Assembly: GCF_001591805.1 (NCBI RefSeq) | Contig: NZ_BCVP01000007.1 | Location: forward strand, 124,001 to 188,000 | Length of the DNA stretch: 64,000 bases | Source: Neobacillus novalis NBRC 102450 | GTDB taxonomy: Bacteria > Bacillota > Bacilli > Bacillales > Cytobacillaceae | Direction of reading: 5' to 3' | Shown: piece after piece, positions 45,519 to 54,836 of the stretch | Numbering within the stretch: position 1 is the stretch's first letter | How the letters are laid out: every line of letters starts with the position of its first letter | Notes under the pieces: model-generated | The model's input: the letters and a program-made list of their open reading frames with translations, nothing else | Databases searched by the model: none | What the model was told of the DNA's origin: nothing | Made by a program: the position numbers and the translations under genes

Positions 45519-45851
45519 CTATTGGTTTTCCGTCCTCGCATTTACTAAAGCACGATTCGTTATTTTCCAGTGGGAAGCATTCCAGGATGCTGCTCCGCTC
45601 GAAAAAAGAATCGCTTGCGGGGATTCGTGCTTGATTTGGAATTTCTCCGCTATTTCGTTAGACAACGGCCGTGATTCCTGAACAGCTAAGTAATACGTTG
45701 GAATATCTTGATGTTCATCAGCATATTTTTCATATTCTTTATACGCTGCATGACTAATTGGACAAGTTAAACTATGTTTTAAAAGAAAAAACTTGCTTTC
45801 TTTTTCTACCAGTTGATTAAATTCTTCAACGGAATCAAGTTTCTTAAGCAC
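45519..45851 (-). CDS. ytxJ: YtxJ, bacillithiol-system thioredoxin-like protein
   Basis: A 110-residue DUF2847 protein with a thioredoxin-like fold. The motif HSLTCPISHAAY (TCPIS in place of CxxC) suggests monothiol chemistry, proposed for removal of bacillithiol from proteins. YYLAVQESRPLSNEIAEKF and ESPQAILFSSG are typical. A GTG start at 45851 follows AAGGGGCGG. Last gene of ytxG-ytxH-ytxJ. The 288-base space to aroA is A/T-rich and shows no gene. Confidence 0.9.
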   Translation of the reverse strand: MLKKLDSVEEFNQLVEKESKFFLLKHSLTCPISHAAYKEYEKYADEHQDIPTYYLAVQESRPLSNEIAEKFQIKHESPQAILFSSGAASWNASHWKITNRALVNARTENQ

Positions 45852-45938
45852 GGCGCTCCGCCCCTTTTCTATAAATAAAATAAATAAACGGTGAAGCCAT
45901 TTTATCACTCCACCGTTTGTATCACAAATAAATTCCCT

Positions 45939-46433
45939 TTAAAGCTTTACCTTACTCTCTTCCGTGTCAAAAGCTTTTTGGGCTTCCTCCAGCTTTTTTC
46001 TTATTTCCGAGCTGTCTAATGTTCCAATCGGAATGGTTTTTTTGATGGTTTTCTTTTCTTTTGGTTCATGAATTGGAATAAAGGTTAAATCTGCTTCATC
46101 CCCGGCTTTATCTTGGCTGCTAGTTCTTCCTGTTACTTTCTTTATTAGGTCAGAGGATTGCTGGACGAGCCCTTGGGAAAGAGAAGATGTTTTAGTGGCC
46201 AATTCATTGCTTTTGTTCTTCACACTTCCCCGCAATTGAATCGTTTTATCCATTAAAGAACCAGCTTGATTTGTTACTGCATTTCGAAGCTCTTTTCCCG
46301 TTTTAGGCGCCAAAAACAGCGCTGCAGCAGCCCCCGCAACACCGCCAATTAGGGCTCCAAGTAAAAAGCTGTTCGAAGACCCCTCATTCCGAGCTTGATT
46401 CGTTTCACGTGATTCATATTCTCTATTGGCCAT
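45939..46433 (-). CDS. ytxH: YtxH domain general stress protein
   Basis: A 164-residue protein with a single membrane segment rich in Gly/Ala (GALIGGVAGAAAALFLAPKTG, about residues 26-46), the defining YtxH motif. A coiled-coil-like amphipathic region and an acidic C-terminal tail follow. It is induced by general stress through sigma-B in B. subtilis. The ATG at 46433 is nine bases after GGAGG. A TTG three bases earlier is also possible. Confidence 0.9.
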   Translation of the reverse strand: MANREYESRETNQARNEGSSNSFLLGALIGGVAGAAAALFLAPKTGKELRNAVTNQAGSLMDKTIQLRGSVKNKSNELATKTSSLSQGLVQQSSDLIKKVTGRTSSQDKAGDEADLTFIPIHEPKEKKTIKKTIPIGTLDSSEIRKKLEEAQKAFDTEESKVKL

Positions 46434-46456
46434 CAATTGAAACCTCCTTGAATTTT

Positions 46457-46918
46457 CTAATGGGATCTTACCCTCTTGCCATCAGCTGGGCTTATTTTAT
46501 TTTTTGCTTCTTTTCTAGCCTGCCAGTTATCCTTTAGTTCAAGCAGGACATTACTCCATTGAACAATTTGCGAGATTTTCTCTTTATTTTCAACTACCTG
46601 CTTATCAACTGAATTCGTAATGTTCTTTAACGTGTCATTAAATTTAGTAACTGTTGTCCCAACGTCCTTTACCGCATCAACCACACTATTTAAACTTTCG
46701 GATTTATGCTGAATATCCTCCGCTAGTGCGTTTGTTTTTTGCAGCAGCATCGTCGTTTCACTTGTCACACCATTCAGTTGTTTTTCCAATCCAGTTAACG
46801 TTTTCGAGACGCTTGTCAGTGTACCTTGAAGTGATTTAAGCGTTTTTGATAAATAAATAACAAGCACTAAAAACGCAATCGCAATCAAGGCTACACTTAA
46901 GTATAAAATAATTTGCAT
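46457..46918 (-). CDS. ytxG: DUF948 general stress protein YtxG
   Basis: A 153-residue protein: an N-terminal membrane helix (about 3-24) and a long helical region (Leu/Thr/Lys-rich heptads to about residue 115), with a basic C-terminus. It is the first gene of the ytxGHJ stress operon. ATG-ATG gives starts at 46921 or 46918, with GGCGGGGG upstream. A sigma-B promoter lies directly before it. Confidence 0.9.
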   Translation of the reverse strand: MQIILYLSVALIAIAFLVLVIYLSKTLKSLQGTLTSVSKTLTGLEKQLNGVTSETTMLLQKTNALAEDIQHKSESLNSVVDAVKDVGTTVTKFNDTLKNITNSVDKQVVENKEKISQIVQWSNVLLELKDNWQARKEAKNKISPADGKRVRSH

Positions 46919-46951
46919 CATGCACCCCCGCCTTAATCATATCATTATGTA

Positions 46952-46976
46952 TTACCCAGCCAAGATGGATATAAAC
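46952..46976 (-). promoter_or_regulatory. Sigma-B promoter of ytxGHJ
   Basis: Minus strand: GTTTAT (46971-46976), 13-base spacer, GGGTAA (46952-46957). Each box differs by one base from GTTTAA / GGGTAT. Confidence 0.75.
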
Positions 46977-47076
46977 CTCACTAATTATCTTATAATAGTT
47001 CCCTATCTTTGTCTTGTTTTCCTGCCTTTTGTTCTGAAAAATTCACTCTGGCGTTTATTTTCTTATAACATAAAAA

Positions 47077-47100
47077 GATGCCGGTAAAATGCCCGGCATC
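47077..47100 (-). terminator. Terminator of murC
   Basis: GATGCCGG (47077-47084) pairs with CCGGCATC (47093-47100). TTTTT follows on the minus strand. Confidence 0.85.
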
Positions 47101-47108
47101 CTTTTACA

Positions 47109-48407
47109 TTAGGACAGCTGTTTTTCGTAAGATTCCTGGAACTTCTGAATATCTCCAGCGCCCATAAAAATAATGACACTGTTGGTATGTTCATTTAAGA
47201 CGGAAGTGTTTTCTTCGGTAATAATTTCAGACTCAGCGATTTTATCTTGTAAGTCCTTAATAGACAACTTTCCATGATTTTCCCGTGCCGAGCCAAAGAT
47301 CTCACATAAATACGTTTTATCAGCCAGGCGTAAACTTTCGGCAAAATCCTCTAAAAAGGCCTGTGTGCGCGTAAATGTATGCGGCTGGAAGACAGCGACA
47401 ATCTTTTGATCAGGATATTTCTGTTTAGCTGCCTGAATGGTGGCTTTAATTTCTGTTGGATGATGGGCATAATCATCAATTAATATTTGTGTCCCGATTC
47501 TTTTTTCAGTGAATCTTCTTTTCACACCTTGGAAAGTTGTTAAAAGTTCCTTAACGACTTCCACATTTATTTCTTCATAATGGCATAAACCAATCACGGC
47601 CAGTGCATTTAAAATACTATGGTCGCCAAAGGTCGGAATCGAAAAGGTATCAAAAAATGTATTCCGAATAAAAACATCAAAGCTTGTTCCATTTGTTGTT
47701 TTGACAAGATTTTTGGCTTGATAGTCATTTTCTTCACCAAATCCGTAAAACAAAACAGGAACTTTTGCCTGAATTTTTTGCAGCTGCTCATCATCACCAT
47801 AAGCAAATATCCCTTTTTTCACTTGGATCGCCATTTCTTGGAAGGCCGAAAAAACATCCTCAAGGTTGGCAAAATAATCAGGGTGATCAAAATCAATATT
47901 TGTCATGATGGCATAGTCTGGAAAGTACGATAGGAAGTGCCTTCTGTATTCGCATGCTTCAAACACAAAATATTCAGCACCTTCTTGGCCCTTACCTGTT
48001 CCGTCGCCAATTAAATAAGAAGTGGGCTTAGCTCCCTCTATTACATGTGCAAGCAGTCCGGTTGTGGACGTTTTTCCATGTGCACCGGTAATCGCCACAC
48101 TTATGAAGTTTTGCATAAAATCGCCTAAAAAGCGATGGTAACGTACAATAGGAAGTCCAAGCTTCATCGCCTCTTGAATTTCCTCATGGGTATCAGGAAA
48201 AGCATTCCCTGCAATTATCGTCAATCCTGGCTTGATATTTTCCTTTTGAAAGGGAAGGATTGTAATCCCTGATTGTTCAAGAGCATCCTGAGTAAAAAAA
48301 TGCTTTTCATAATCAGAGCCTTGCACTTGAAATTTCATATCGTGTAGAACTTGTGCAAGTGCACTCATTCCAGACCCCTTTATACCTACAAAATGGTAAA
48401 TAGTCAT
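47109..48407 (-). CDS. murC: UDP-N-acetylmuramate-L-alanine ligase
   Basis: A 432-residue Mur ligase, the length of B. subtilis MurC, which adds the first amino acid of the peptidoglycan stem. [19 protein letters not shown] opens the UDP-binding domain. ATP-binding is at [17 protein letters not shown] (about residues 100-116). [14 protein letters not shown] and [14 protein letters not shown] mark the C-terminal domain. The ATG at 48407 follows GGAGG. The frame's first ATG (48506) is 33 codons upstream without a ribosome site. Confidence 0.97.
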   Translation of the reverse strand: MTIYHFVGIKGSGMSALAQVLHDMKFQVQGSDYEKHFFTQDALEQSGITILPFQKENIKPGLTIIAGNAFPDTHEEIQEAMKLGLPIVRYHRFLGDFMQNFISVAITGAHGKTSTTGLLAHVIEGAKPTSYLIGDGTGKGQEGAEYFVFEACEYRRHFLSYFPDYAIMTNIDFDHPDYFANLEDVFSAFQEMAIQVKKGIFAYGDDEQLQKIQAKVPVLFYGFGEENDYQAKNLVKTTNGTSFDVFIRNTFFDTFSIPTFGDHSILNALAVIGLCHYEEINVEVVKELLTTFQGVKRRFTEKRIGTQILIDDYAHHPTEIKATIQAAKQKYPDQKIVAVFQPHTFTRTQAFLEDFAESLRLADKTYLCEIFGSARENHGKLSIKDLQDKIAESEIITEENTSVLNEHTNSVIIFMGAGDIQKFQESYEKQLS

Positions 48408-48653
48408 AGAAGAACCTCCAACGAACGTAATACTGTAAACAGTATATGACATCTGTCTGTATTTGACATTATTTAAAACCTTACTAAAAAATGGAATAAG
48501 GTTCATTTACGTTTTTAAAAATCATTTCATTATTATAACATTGTTCCTTAAGAAAAACTATTTGATAACCTTTGCTGTTAAATCCGTTCCGGTCAGTGTA
48601 CTATTTATTCTTCGTCCCTGTCTACAATGAATGCAAAAGATAAATAAAAAGTA

Positions 48654-51077
48654 CTAGTCTTGAATCGCTTCTAAATCGGCCTCTGTTATTAGGACATCAC
48701 GCGGCTTGCTGCCATTTGCTCCGGTTATATATCCATTCGTTTCTAGCATATCCATTAACCTCGCCGCCCGGTTATAGCCAATTTTAAAGCGCCGCTGCAG
48801 GCTTGAAGTGGAGGCACCGCCTTGCTCAATAATAAATTCACACGCCTCGTAGAAAAGTTCATCTTCCTCTTCCGTTACTTGGGCCTTTTTTAATAACTCT
48901 TCTTGCTCAAACAAGTATTCAGGCTCCCGCTGCTCTCTTACATGGGCAACGACAAGATCTATTTCCTCATCTGATACATATGTTCCTTGCAAACGGACAG
49001 GCTTTGAAGAACCATTTTCTAAAAACAGCATGTCGCCGCGGCCAAGCAATTTTTCAGCGCCGCTTATATCGATTATTGTCCGCGAGTCTACCTGGGAAGA
49101 TACTGAAAAGGCAATCCGAGTTGGAATATTCGCCTTTATTAGCCCGGTAATAACATCAACAGATGGTCTTTGTGTCGCAACAATTAAATGGATCCCGCAA
49201 GCCCTTGCTTTTTGGGCAATCCTGCAGATGGCCTCTTCAACATCTGCGGGTGACATCATCATTAAATCGGCTAACTCGTCAATCACAATGACAATAAACG
49301 GAAGCTTATCTGAATAGCGCTTATGCTGCATTGCCAGATCATTAAACCTGTTAATATCGCGAACGCCAGTATGGGCAAATAGCTCGTAACGCCGCTCCAT
49401 TTCATCGACAGCCCATTTTAACGCAGCCGTTGCTGCCTTTACGTCCGTAATAACCGGACTGACAAGGTGGGGAATACGATTATATGGCGCAAGTTCCACC
49501 ATTTTTGGATCAATTAGCAATAGCTTTAAATCTTCAGGTTTAGCTTTGAATAACAAGCTTATTAATATCGTATTAATACACACACTTTTTCCTGAACCTG
49601 TCGCCCCGGCAATTAAGCCGTGCGGCATTTTCTTTAGGTCAGTTACAATCGGCTTTCCGGCAATATCAAGGCCCAGTACCGCTGTTAACGGTGAGCTTGA
49701 TTCTTCAAAAACACTCGTCTGGATAATTTCATTGATGAGTACAGGCCGTGACTTTTGATTCGGAACCTCAATCCCAATCGTATGTTTTCCCGGGATTGGA
49801 GCTTCAATGCGAATATCTCTTGCAGCAAGGCTTAGCTTAATATCATCACTTAGATTAGTAATTTTGTTTACTTTCACACCCGGCTCCGGTTGTACCTCAA
49901 AGCGGGTAACCGACGGACCTTGGGTCACATGGACAACACTTGCACCTACATTAAAGTTTTGTAGCGTAAGGTTTAAAAGCTCCTCTTGTTCTAGCAGCCA
50001 TTTGGTATCCCTCACCTCAGTAACAGGCGGGCTTAACAGACTGGATTTCGGGAGTGCATATAATCCATCATCCATCTTATGCTGGATTTCCTCCACTATG
50101 TCAGGAGCGTGCTGATTAATCTGCTGAACGTTTTCGACAGGTTTGATTTCGGTCGGAATAACTTGCTGCTGTTCCCGTTCTCTTCTTCGTTTTCGTTCTT
50201 CCCATTTTTGATTATCCTGCTTTAGCATCATGACATTGAAAGGCAAATGGGACCGCTTTGGTGCAGGCGGTTCAGGTTCGGGCTTATCATTAATGTTTGC
50301 TTCTTGCTCCATTTCCAGCACAAGTCCAGACGCAGCCTCTTCCGCTGCTTCTTTGTGTCCATCCGCTGACCCTTTGGCTAGAGGGATGAACCTTCGATTC
50401 TGGATGATTTCAATAGCTTCAGTGGCTGTATCAATAACTTCTAGTTCCGCTGCATTATCTAGTTCATTTGGCACTTCGTGCACCGAAGTTAGTGGTGCTG
50501 GATCTTCGTGAACTGAAGTTATTGGCGTAGTCTCTTCGTCAACTGGAGTTATTGGCGCCGGCTCTTTGTGAACTGGAGTTATTGGCGCCGGCTCTTTTCT
50601 AAGAACCAGCTCATCTAGCTGATTATCAAAATCCTCAGTTAAAAAGTGGCTCAATTCATGCTCCACGACTGTGTCCGTTTTTTTCGGCCTATTGAATCCG
50701 AAAACCGGTGAAGGAATCTCCGTGGGTTGAAACGGCCCCCGGCTTCTTGCTAATTTTTCATGCTTTACTTTAGGCACTTCTTCTTTTACTGGTTGAACTT
50801 CCTGCTGCTCTATCTTTCTTCTTTTCTCGGGAAGCTTCTTGGATCTTTTTTGGCGTAATGGTGCTTCGATTGATTTTCGGTTTTCCCGCGGTGCAGGAGT
50901 AGGACGAACACTGCCTTTTGGATATTGATAAGAAATTTTCGTATCTAAATCCTTTAGACTTTCATATTGGTTTATAAGCGGGAGGTTTTCAGGTCTATGA
51001 TTATGTAGGCTATAATCGTCGTATGTTTCATCATCATCTCGTTTGAATTTTTGGAAAAAGTCTTGAATCCAACTCAA
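48654..51077 (-). CDS. sftA: DNA translocase SftA (soluble FtsK/SpoIIIE-type)
   Basis: An 807-residue soluble FtsK-family ATPase that moves chromosome arms away from the closing septum in growing cells. A variable N-terminal half, without membrane helices, carries a Pro/Thr/Glu repeat (residues about 160-202) and basic blocks. The motor domain has Walker A GLIAGATGSGKSVCIN, Walker B LLLIDPKMVELAP and IVIDELADLMMMS. The C-terminal gamma winged helix includes LQRRFKIGYNRAARLMDML. The TTG at 51077 (then SWIQDFFQKF) matches the B. subtilis N-terminus. Confidence 0.95.
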   Translation of the reverse strand: MSWIQDFFQKFKRDDDETYDDYSLHNHRPENLPLINQYESLKDLDTKISYQYPKGSVRPTPAPRENRKSIEAPLRQKRSKKLPEKRRKIEQQEVQPVKEEVPKVKHEKLARSRGPFQPTEIPSPVFGFNRPKKTDTVVEHELSHFLTEDFDNQLDELVLRKEPAPITPVHKEPAPITPVDEETTPITSVHEDPAPLTSVHEVPNELDNAAELEVIDTATEAIEIIQNRRFIPLAKGSADGHKEAAEEAASGLVLEMEQEANINDKPEPEPPAPKRSHLPFNVMMLKQDNQKWEERKRRREREQQQVIPTEIKPVENVQQINQHAPDIVEEIQHKMDDGLYALPKSSLLSPPVTEVRDTKWLLEQEELLNLTLQNFNVGASVVHVTQGPSVTRFEVQPEPGVKVNKITNLSDDIKLSLAARDIRIEAPIPGKHTIGIEVPNQKSRPVLINEIIQTSVFEESSSPLTAVLGLDIAGKPIVTDLKKMPHGLIAGATGSGKSVCINTILISLLFKAKPEDLKLLLIDPKMVELAPYNRIPHLVSPVITDVKAATAALKWAVDEMERRYELFAHTGVRDINRFNDLAMQHKRYSDKLPFIVIVIDELADLMMMSPADVEEAICRIAQKARACGIHLIVATQRPSVDVITGLIKANIPTRIAFSVSSQVDSRTIIDISGAEKLLGRGDMLFLENGSSKPVRLQGTYVSDEEIDLVVAHVREQREPEYLFEQEELLKKAQVTEEEDELFYEACEFIIEQGGASTSSLQRRFKIGYNRAARLMDMLETNGYITGANGSKPRDVLITEADLEAIQD
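50471..50600. repeat. 30-bp in-frame tandem repeat inside sftA
   Basis: About four units of 30 bp (aligned at 50481, 50511, 50541, 50571), each containing AACTGNAGTTATTGGCG-like sequence. On the minus strand they encode a 10-residue motif of the form EPAPITPVHx. The last two copies are nearly identical. Confidence 0.85.
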
Positions 51078-51234
51078 AACTATCACTCTTTCTACTTTAT
51101 CTATCACTCTATTTTAGCAGTAAAAATTATTTTTTCGAGATAATTATTGAGAATGAGTCAAATTATCTTCTAAATAGCTATTAGCGGTAAGGAAAAAAGA
51201 CCACTTTTTCTGTGATCCTTTTTCAAATGATGTG

Positions 51235-52029
51235 TTATTTATTTTTTCCCATTATAAAAATCGGTTCTAATTCCCCATTTTCATATATGAATGATAATGC
51301 CGTAATTGGCACATGTCCATTTGCAAAAAAACTCATGGCCATTTGCGCCATAACATCATAGCCTCGGTCGTTCTGAATATCGGCAATAATCAGCACATCT
51401 TGATGAGGAACAGCAACAACCATTGCCCCCGTCATTTTCTTTTCAAAATCAGCGAGGAAACCTTTATTTAAGATCCGGCTGGCATCGTAACCATCATTCG
51501 TATTGAGAAAATAAAACGTATTCCCGGCCACTTGATCCTCTTTTAATGACGTTGATAGGGATCTGACATTAAAAAGGGCAATCTCCTTTATCCGGTTAGG
51601 TTCCCAGCCCTCTTTTTCCATCATCCGAATGTCAATCAATCGATAGGTTTTGCCCATATCATAGGCGTAATAAATCTTGGTTTCTGCCGTGTGTTCATCA
51701 CTCAAAAACGGAATTCCCTCTTCCGCTTCTGACGGGAACGAAGTGGAGCGGATGATAGGGAATATTTTTCGTTCGTGGTCTGTAAGTTGAATGGGCTCCT
51801 CCATTGCTCGGAGTCCTTCCTCGACGTAATAAACGATCTCATCAATGGCTTTTTCTTTATTGACATGCCATTTAGCGACGATTCCAGGCAATGAAATGGT
51901 TATACCTTTACCGACTAATTCACTTTCAATGCGCAGCTGATCTTTTTCACGGTCGTAAGAAATGACTCTGTCTTTCCCAGCCAGTCGCGCCTCTAATTCT
52001 CTTTTCATTTTTTTGCTATCCATTTTCAC
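51235..52029 (-). CDS. ytpQ: DUF1444 family protein YtpQ
   Basis: A 264-residue soluble protein of DUF1444, conserved in Bacillales and without known function. Recognisable blocks are [20 protein letters not shown] (about 45-64), [15 protein letters not shown] and the C-terminal [19 protein letters not shown]. The GTG at 52029 is eight bases after GGAGG and matches the N-terminus remembered for B. subtilis YtpQ. An ATG two codons later is the alternative. Confidence 0.88.
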   Translation of the reverse strand: MKMDSKKMKRELEARLAGKDRVISYDREKDQLRIESELVGKGITISLPGIVAKWHVNKEKAIDEIVYYVEEGLRAMEEPIQLTDHERKIFPIIRSTSFPSEAEEGIPFLSDEHTAETKIYYAYDMGKTYRLIDIRMMEKEGWEPNRIKEIALFNVRSLSTSLKEDQVAGNTFYFLNTNDGYDASRILNKGFLADFEKKMTGAMVVAVPHQDVLIIADIQNDRGYDVMAQMAMSFFANGHVPITALSFIYENGELEPIFIMGKNK

Positions 52030-52079
52030 TTTGTAATCCTCCAATTCCAGGAGCTGCTTTTTCTATTGTACATTAAAAA

Positions 52080-52110
52080 AACCCTCATCTCAAAAGAAGA
52101 GAGAGGGTTA
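52080..52110 (-). terminator. Terminator of ytpP
   Basis: ACCCTCATCTC (52081-52091) pairs with GAGAGAGGGT, with a bulge. A T-run follows on the minus strand. Confidence 0.78.
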
Positions 52111-52117
52111 GGCTAGA

Positions 52118-52432
52118 TTATTTTAAACCCGAAATGAATCCTTCGATTTCTTCTTGCGTTTTTCGGTCTTTACTGACAAAGCGACCAAGCTCTTTTCCGT
52201 TTTCATAAGCGATAAAGCTTGGAATGCCATAGACGTCAACCTGTTGGCATAAATCAATAAATTGATCGCGATCCACATGAGTAAACGTATATTCAGTAAA
52301 TTTAGCTTCTATTTCCGGAAGCACGGGTTCGATAAACCGGCAATCTCCGCACCAGTTTGCTGAAAACATAAAGATCGTTTTTGATCCGTCACGAAGTTGT
52401 TCAAATTGCTCTATTGATTCTAAATTTTTCAA
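52118..52432 (-). CDS. ytpP: Thioredoxin-like protein YtpP
   Basis: A 104-residue single thioredoxin fold with active site FSANWCGDCRFIEP near residues 24-37 (CxxC = CGDC) and the cis-proline region VYGIPSFIAYENG. Cytoplasmic, probably a disulfide reductase. It may act on bacillithiolated proteins with YtxJ-type partners, which is inference. The TTG at 52432 is eight bases after GGGAGG. A TTG two codons earlier sits too close to that site. Confidence 0.9.
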   Translation of the reverse strand: MKNLESIEQFEQLRDGSKTIFMFSANWCGDCRFIEPVLPEIEAKFTEYTFTHVDRDQFIDLCQQVDVYGIPSFIAYENGKELGRFVSKDRKTQEEIEGFISGLK

Positions 52433-52579
52433 ATTCAATGCCTCCCTTTCACTTTAATTGTTAGATTCTTCCCAAATGATAGCAGTCATGCGGCTTCTCC
52501 GTCCAATGATATGCATTAGGGGTATTGTTGAAAAAAAAGCCAGTCGTTCACTTTCATTGTTCCCAAAAAAGCTTTATTA

Positions 52580-53575
52580 TTAATCTTGTGCAGTCCAATT
52601 CCAATATTCGTATTTTCCAAGCTCAGCTCCTTGTACGATATCCAAGTTTTTAAGCTTTAATAATTCCTTTACCGGACCCGTTACAACTGCGCCATATACA
52701 TGAAAGCCATTCTTTTTTAAATAATGGTATCTATCATCTAAATATCTTAGACCCAATACATTTTCAAGATATGAGCTGCTTTCGTTATCAATCAGCATTT
52801 TCATATTGGAAAGCATGATGTTCTCATTTTCCTTTATTGTTTCCATACGAATGCCAGTTACACTATAGGAATGGTAATCATCACTCTGTCTTGCTTTAGA
52901 TAATCCAATTGAATCGACAGATAAATAATTATCTCCACCTAGAGTATAACCAATATCCCTAAGTTCTTTAAGTTCTCCCGTATATAAGGGCATCCAAAGG
53001 ACATCGACATCATAATCCTTTAAGCGGTCAAGCAATTCTTCAGGCTTAAGAAATGTTGTTGTCGAAAAAGCTAAGTTGGCAACAGTCCCTTCATGCACCT
53101 TATTCAAGGAACTCCAGACTTCTGGGGTGCTTTGAAGTCTTAAAGCTTTTCCCGTTCGCGGATCTTCTGGTAAATAGAACTGAAAAAGCTTTGCATCTGC
53201 TGAATTTAAATAGGTTATTTCTTTTGTGGAAAAGGGTCCAACCCCTTTGGTTAAATTAACTGTGCCAATTGGTTGTTCTTCTTTTCCGATTGTCCGGTAC
53301 AGTGGAAACGAGATTTTTTGACTTAAAAACGGTGTGATTTCCCCATGAAGACCGGATTCTCCATAGTTACCAGCTTGTGTCCAATCAATAGCCAAATTCA
53401 TTTGAAATTCATTTTTGCTATAGAGATTTGTTTTTGAATAGCCAATTGATAATAGCATCATATAAACCGCGTAAAGACAGAAAAGAATGACAATGACTCT
53501 AAGGATTCTAAATGTTAACAAAAAACGGTATTTCCATAATACTTTTTTCTCTTTATCCTTTGTCCATTCCGTCAT
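52580..53575 (-). CDS. Membrane sigma-factor regulator (Sigma_reg_N/C type)
   Basis: A 331-residue protein with a short cytoplasmic N-terminus (about 1-25), one membrane helix (about 26-48) and a large extracytoplasmic domain. The layout matches proteins with the sigma-factor-regulator N- and C-terminal domains found next to ECF sigma genes. I see no ZAS-type zinc motif. It overlaps the sigma gene by 23 bases, so it is translationally coupled, supporting a cognate anti-sigma or sensor role. The ATG at 53575 follows AAGGGG. Confidence 0.78.
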   Translation of the reverse strand: MTEWTKDKEKKVLWKYRFLLTFRILRVIVILFCLYAVYMMLLSIGYSKTNLYSKNEFQMNLAIDWTQAGNYGESGLHGEITPFLSQKISFPLYRTIGKEEQPIGTVNLTKGVGPFSTKEITYLNSADAKLFQFYLPEDPRTGKALRLQSTPEVWSSLNKVHEGTVANLAFSTTTFLKPEELLDRLKDYDVDVLWMPLYTGELKELRDIGYTLGGDNYLSVDSIGLSKARQSDDYHSYSVTGIRMETIKENENIMLSNMKMLIDNESSSYLENVLGLRYLDDRYHYLKKNGFHVYGAVVTGPVKELLKLKNLDIVQGAELGKYEYWNWTAQD

Positions 53576-54092
53576 GTTCACTTTCCCCTTTCACATTCTC
53601 AGCTAATTCCTTTAACCTCTTTCTGGCGCGAAAAAGTGTTACTTTCACCTGGGATTCAGATAATTCCATCGCTTCTTGAATTTCTTGATATGTAAAGTCC
53701 TCATACTCTCGGAAATAAAGAATGGTCCGGTAATTTTCCGGCAGCAAGGCTAACAAATCCTTAAGCTCTTTTTTATTTTCCTTCTTTACTGCTTCAGCTT
53801 CCGGAATGCCGTATGGACTAATCATTTCTTCTTTTTCAAAAAACGGAACCCATTTCCACCTTTGCCGCTTTCGCCATTCATCAATATAAATATTGCGTGC
53901 TATTTTAAACAGCCAGGGTTTTACTTCCTGATGCTTAATCGATGATAAGGAAATGGTCGCGCGATAAAAGGTTTCTTGAACCAGCTCTTCAGCTACGGTG
54001 GGAGAACCCGATAAACGGAGTAGATAATAATACAATCCCTCGGCGTATTTCCGATAAATATCTTCAAGTTTGATATTCCGCTTTTCGTCCAA
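53553..54092 (-). CDS. ECF-type RNA polymerase sigma factor
   Basis: A 179-residue group IV sigma factor. Region 2 spans about 12-80 (YAEGLYYYLLRLSGSPTVAE, then VKPWLFKIARNIYIDEWRK). Region 4 spans about 115-170 (LLPENYRTILYFREYEDFTY, SESQVKVTLFRARKRLKE). There is no domain between them beyond a short linker. The TTG at 54092 lies right after AGGGGGAG. Its own upstream sequence carries an ECF-type promoter, consistent with autoregulation. The partner regulator follows directly. Confidence 0.92.
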   Translation of the reverse strand: MDEKRNIKLEDIYRKYAEGLYYYLLRLSGSPTVAEELVQETFYRATISLSSIKHQEVKPWLFKIARNIYIDEWRKRQRWKWVPFFEKEEMISPYGIPEAEAVKKENKKELKDLLALLPENYRTILYFREYEDFTYQEIQEAMELSESQVKVTLFRARKRLKELAENVKGESEHDGMDKG

Positions 54093-54116
54093 GGCTCCCC
54101 CTCTCTTCACTTAAAC

Positions 54117-54142
54117 CACGAATGAATAATAAAAAGGTTACA
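54117..54142 (-). promoter_or_regulatory. ECF-type promoter before the sigma gene
   Basis: Minus strand: TGTAAC (54137-54142), a 16-base spacer with a T-run, then CGTG (54117-54120). Compare TGAAAC-N16-CGTC of Bacillus ECF sigmas. Confidence 0.6.
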
Positions 54143-54191
54143 GCAAATTTTAATTGTTTTTTTAATACAGGAGTCTATTGACACCACAAAA

Positions 54192-54216
54192 AAAACGAAG
54201 GGATTCCCTCCGTTTT
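54192..54216 (-). terminator. Terminator of the lipoprotein gene
   Basis: AAAACGAAGGGA pairs with TCCCTCCGTTTT (54192-54216), with one bulge. A-run upstream on + gives a T-run on -. Confidence 0.78.
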
Positions 54217-54730
54217 ATTTTTCAGTTTCAACTGAATTGACAATTTCCATCATTACTTTGGCATCCTCATTCAGATTACTTGTTTTAGCTTGTGTCGTTA
54301 TTTTTGCCCCGCCGACACCGATGGTTAATTCGTTCAAGCTGTTATCCTTCAACTGCTTAATTGTCAAAAATCCAAATTTATTATCATTTGTAAACTTCTC
54401 GTTCGTATCGAGCTTCTCGTATTGATCGACTGTTGCTTTATAGACAACATCACTTGAGCTGTCTTCTTGCGGATTAATGAACAGAATATAGGTGTCCGCG
54501 CCATTTTGTAAAATGATATTATTTGTTGTTTTATCTTTTATACTGTAACCGGAAGGTAAATAAAAATGAGTTTTTTCATTCTTTTGATTTGGCTTTTTTT
54601 CCTGTTCCTTGAATATAGCCTTAGCCGTTTTTACCGATGCCTTACTTTCATCTTTGAACGAAGCATTGTTACACGCAGATAATAACAGGATTGATAGCAT
54701 GAACAAAGTAATGGTTTTGAAGAATTTCAG
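54215..54730 (-). CDS. Lipoprotein of unknown function, probable CTG start
   Basis: A 171-residue predicted lipoprotein: a basic start (KFFK), hydrophobic h-region and lipobox LLLSAC (Cys at about residue 20), then an Asn/Lys-rich linker and a beta-rich domain (FYLPSGYSIKDKT, ADTYILFINPQEDSSS, GFLTIKQLKDN). I do not recognise the family. GCAAGGGGGCG is followed after six bases by CTG-AAA-TTC. No ATG, GTG or TTG is suitably placed, so initiation seems to use CTG. It sits upstream of the ECF pair on the same strand. Confidence 0.75.
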   Translation of the reverse strand: MKFFKTITLFMLSILLLSACNNASFKDESKASVKTAKAIFKEQEKKPNQKNEKTHFYLPSGYSIKDKTTNNIILQNGADTYILFINPQEDSSSDVVYKATVDQYEKLDTNEKFTNDNKFGFLTIKQLKDNSLNELTIGVGGAKITTQAKTSNLNEDAKVMMEIVNSVETEK

Positions 54731-54836
54731 ATTTTTCGCCCCCTTGCAATATGAACAAAGTCCTATCCCTATCATACCCGTCGGAATATTAGAATGACAA
54801 GACCTTTGTCGTATATTGCTGTCGAAAACGTAAGAT

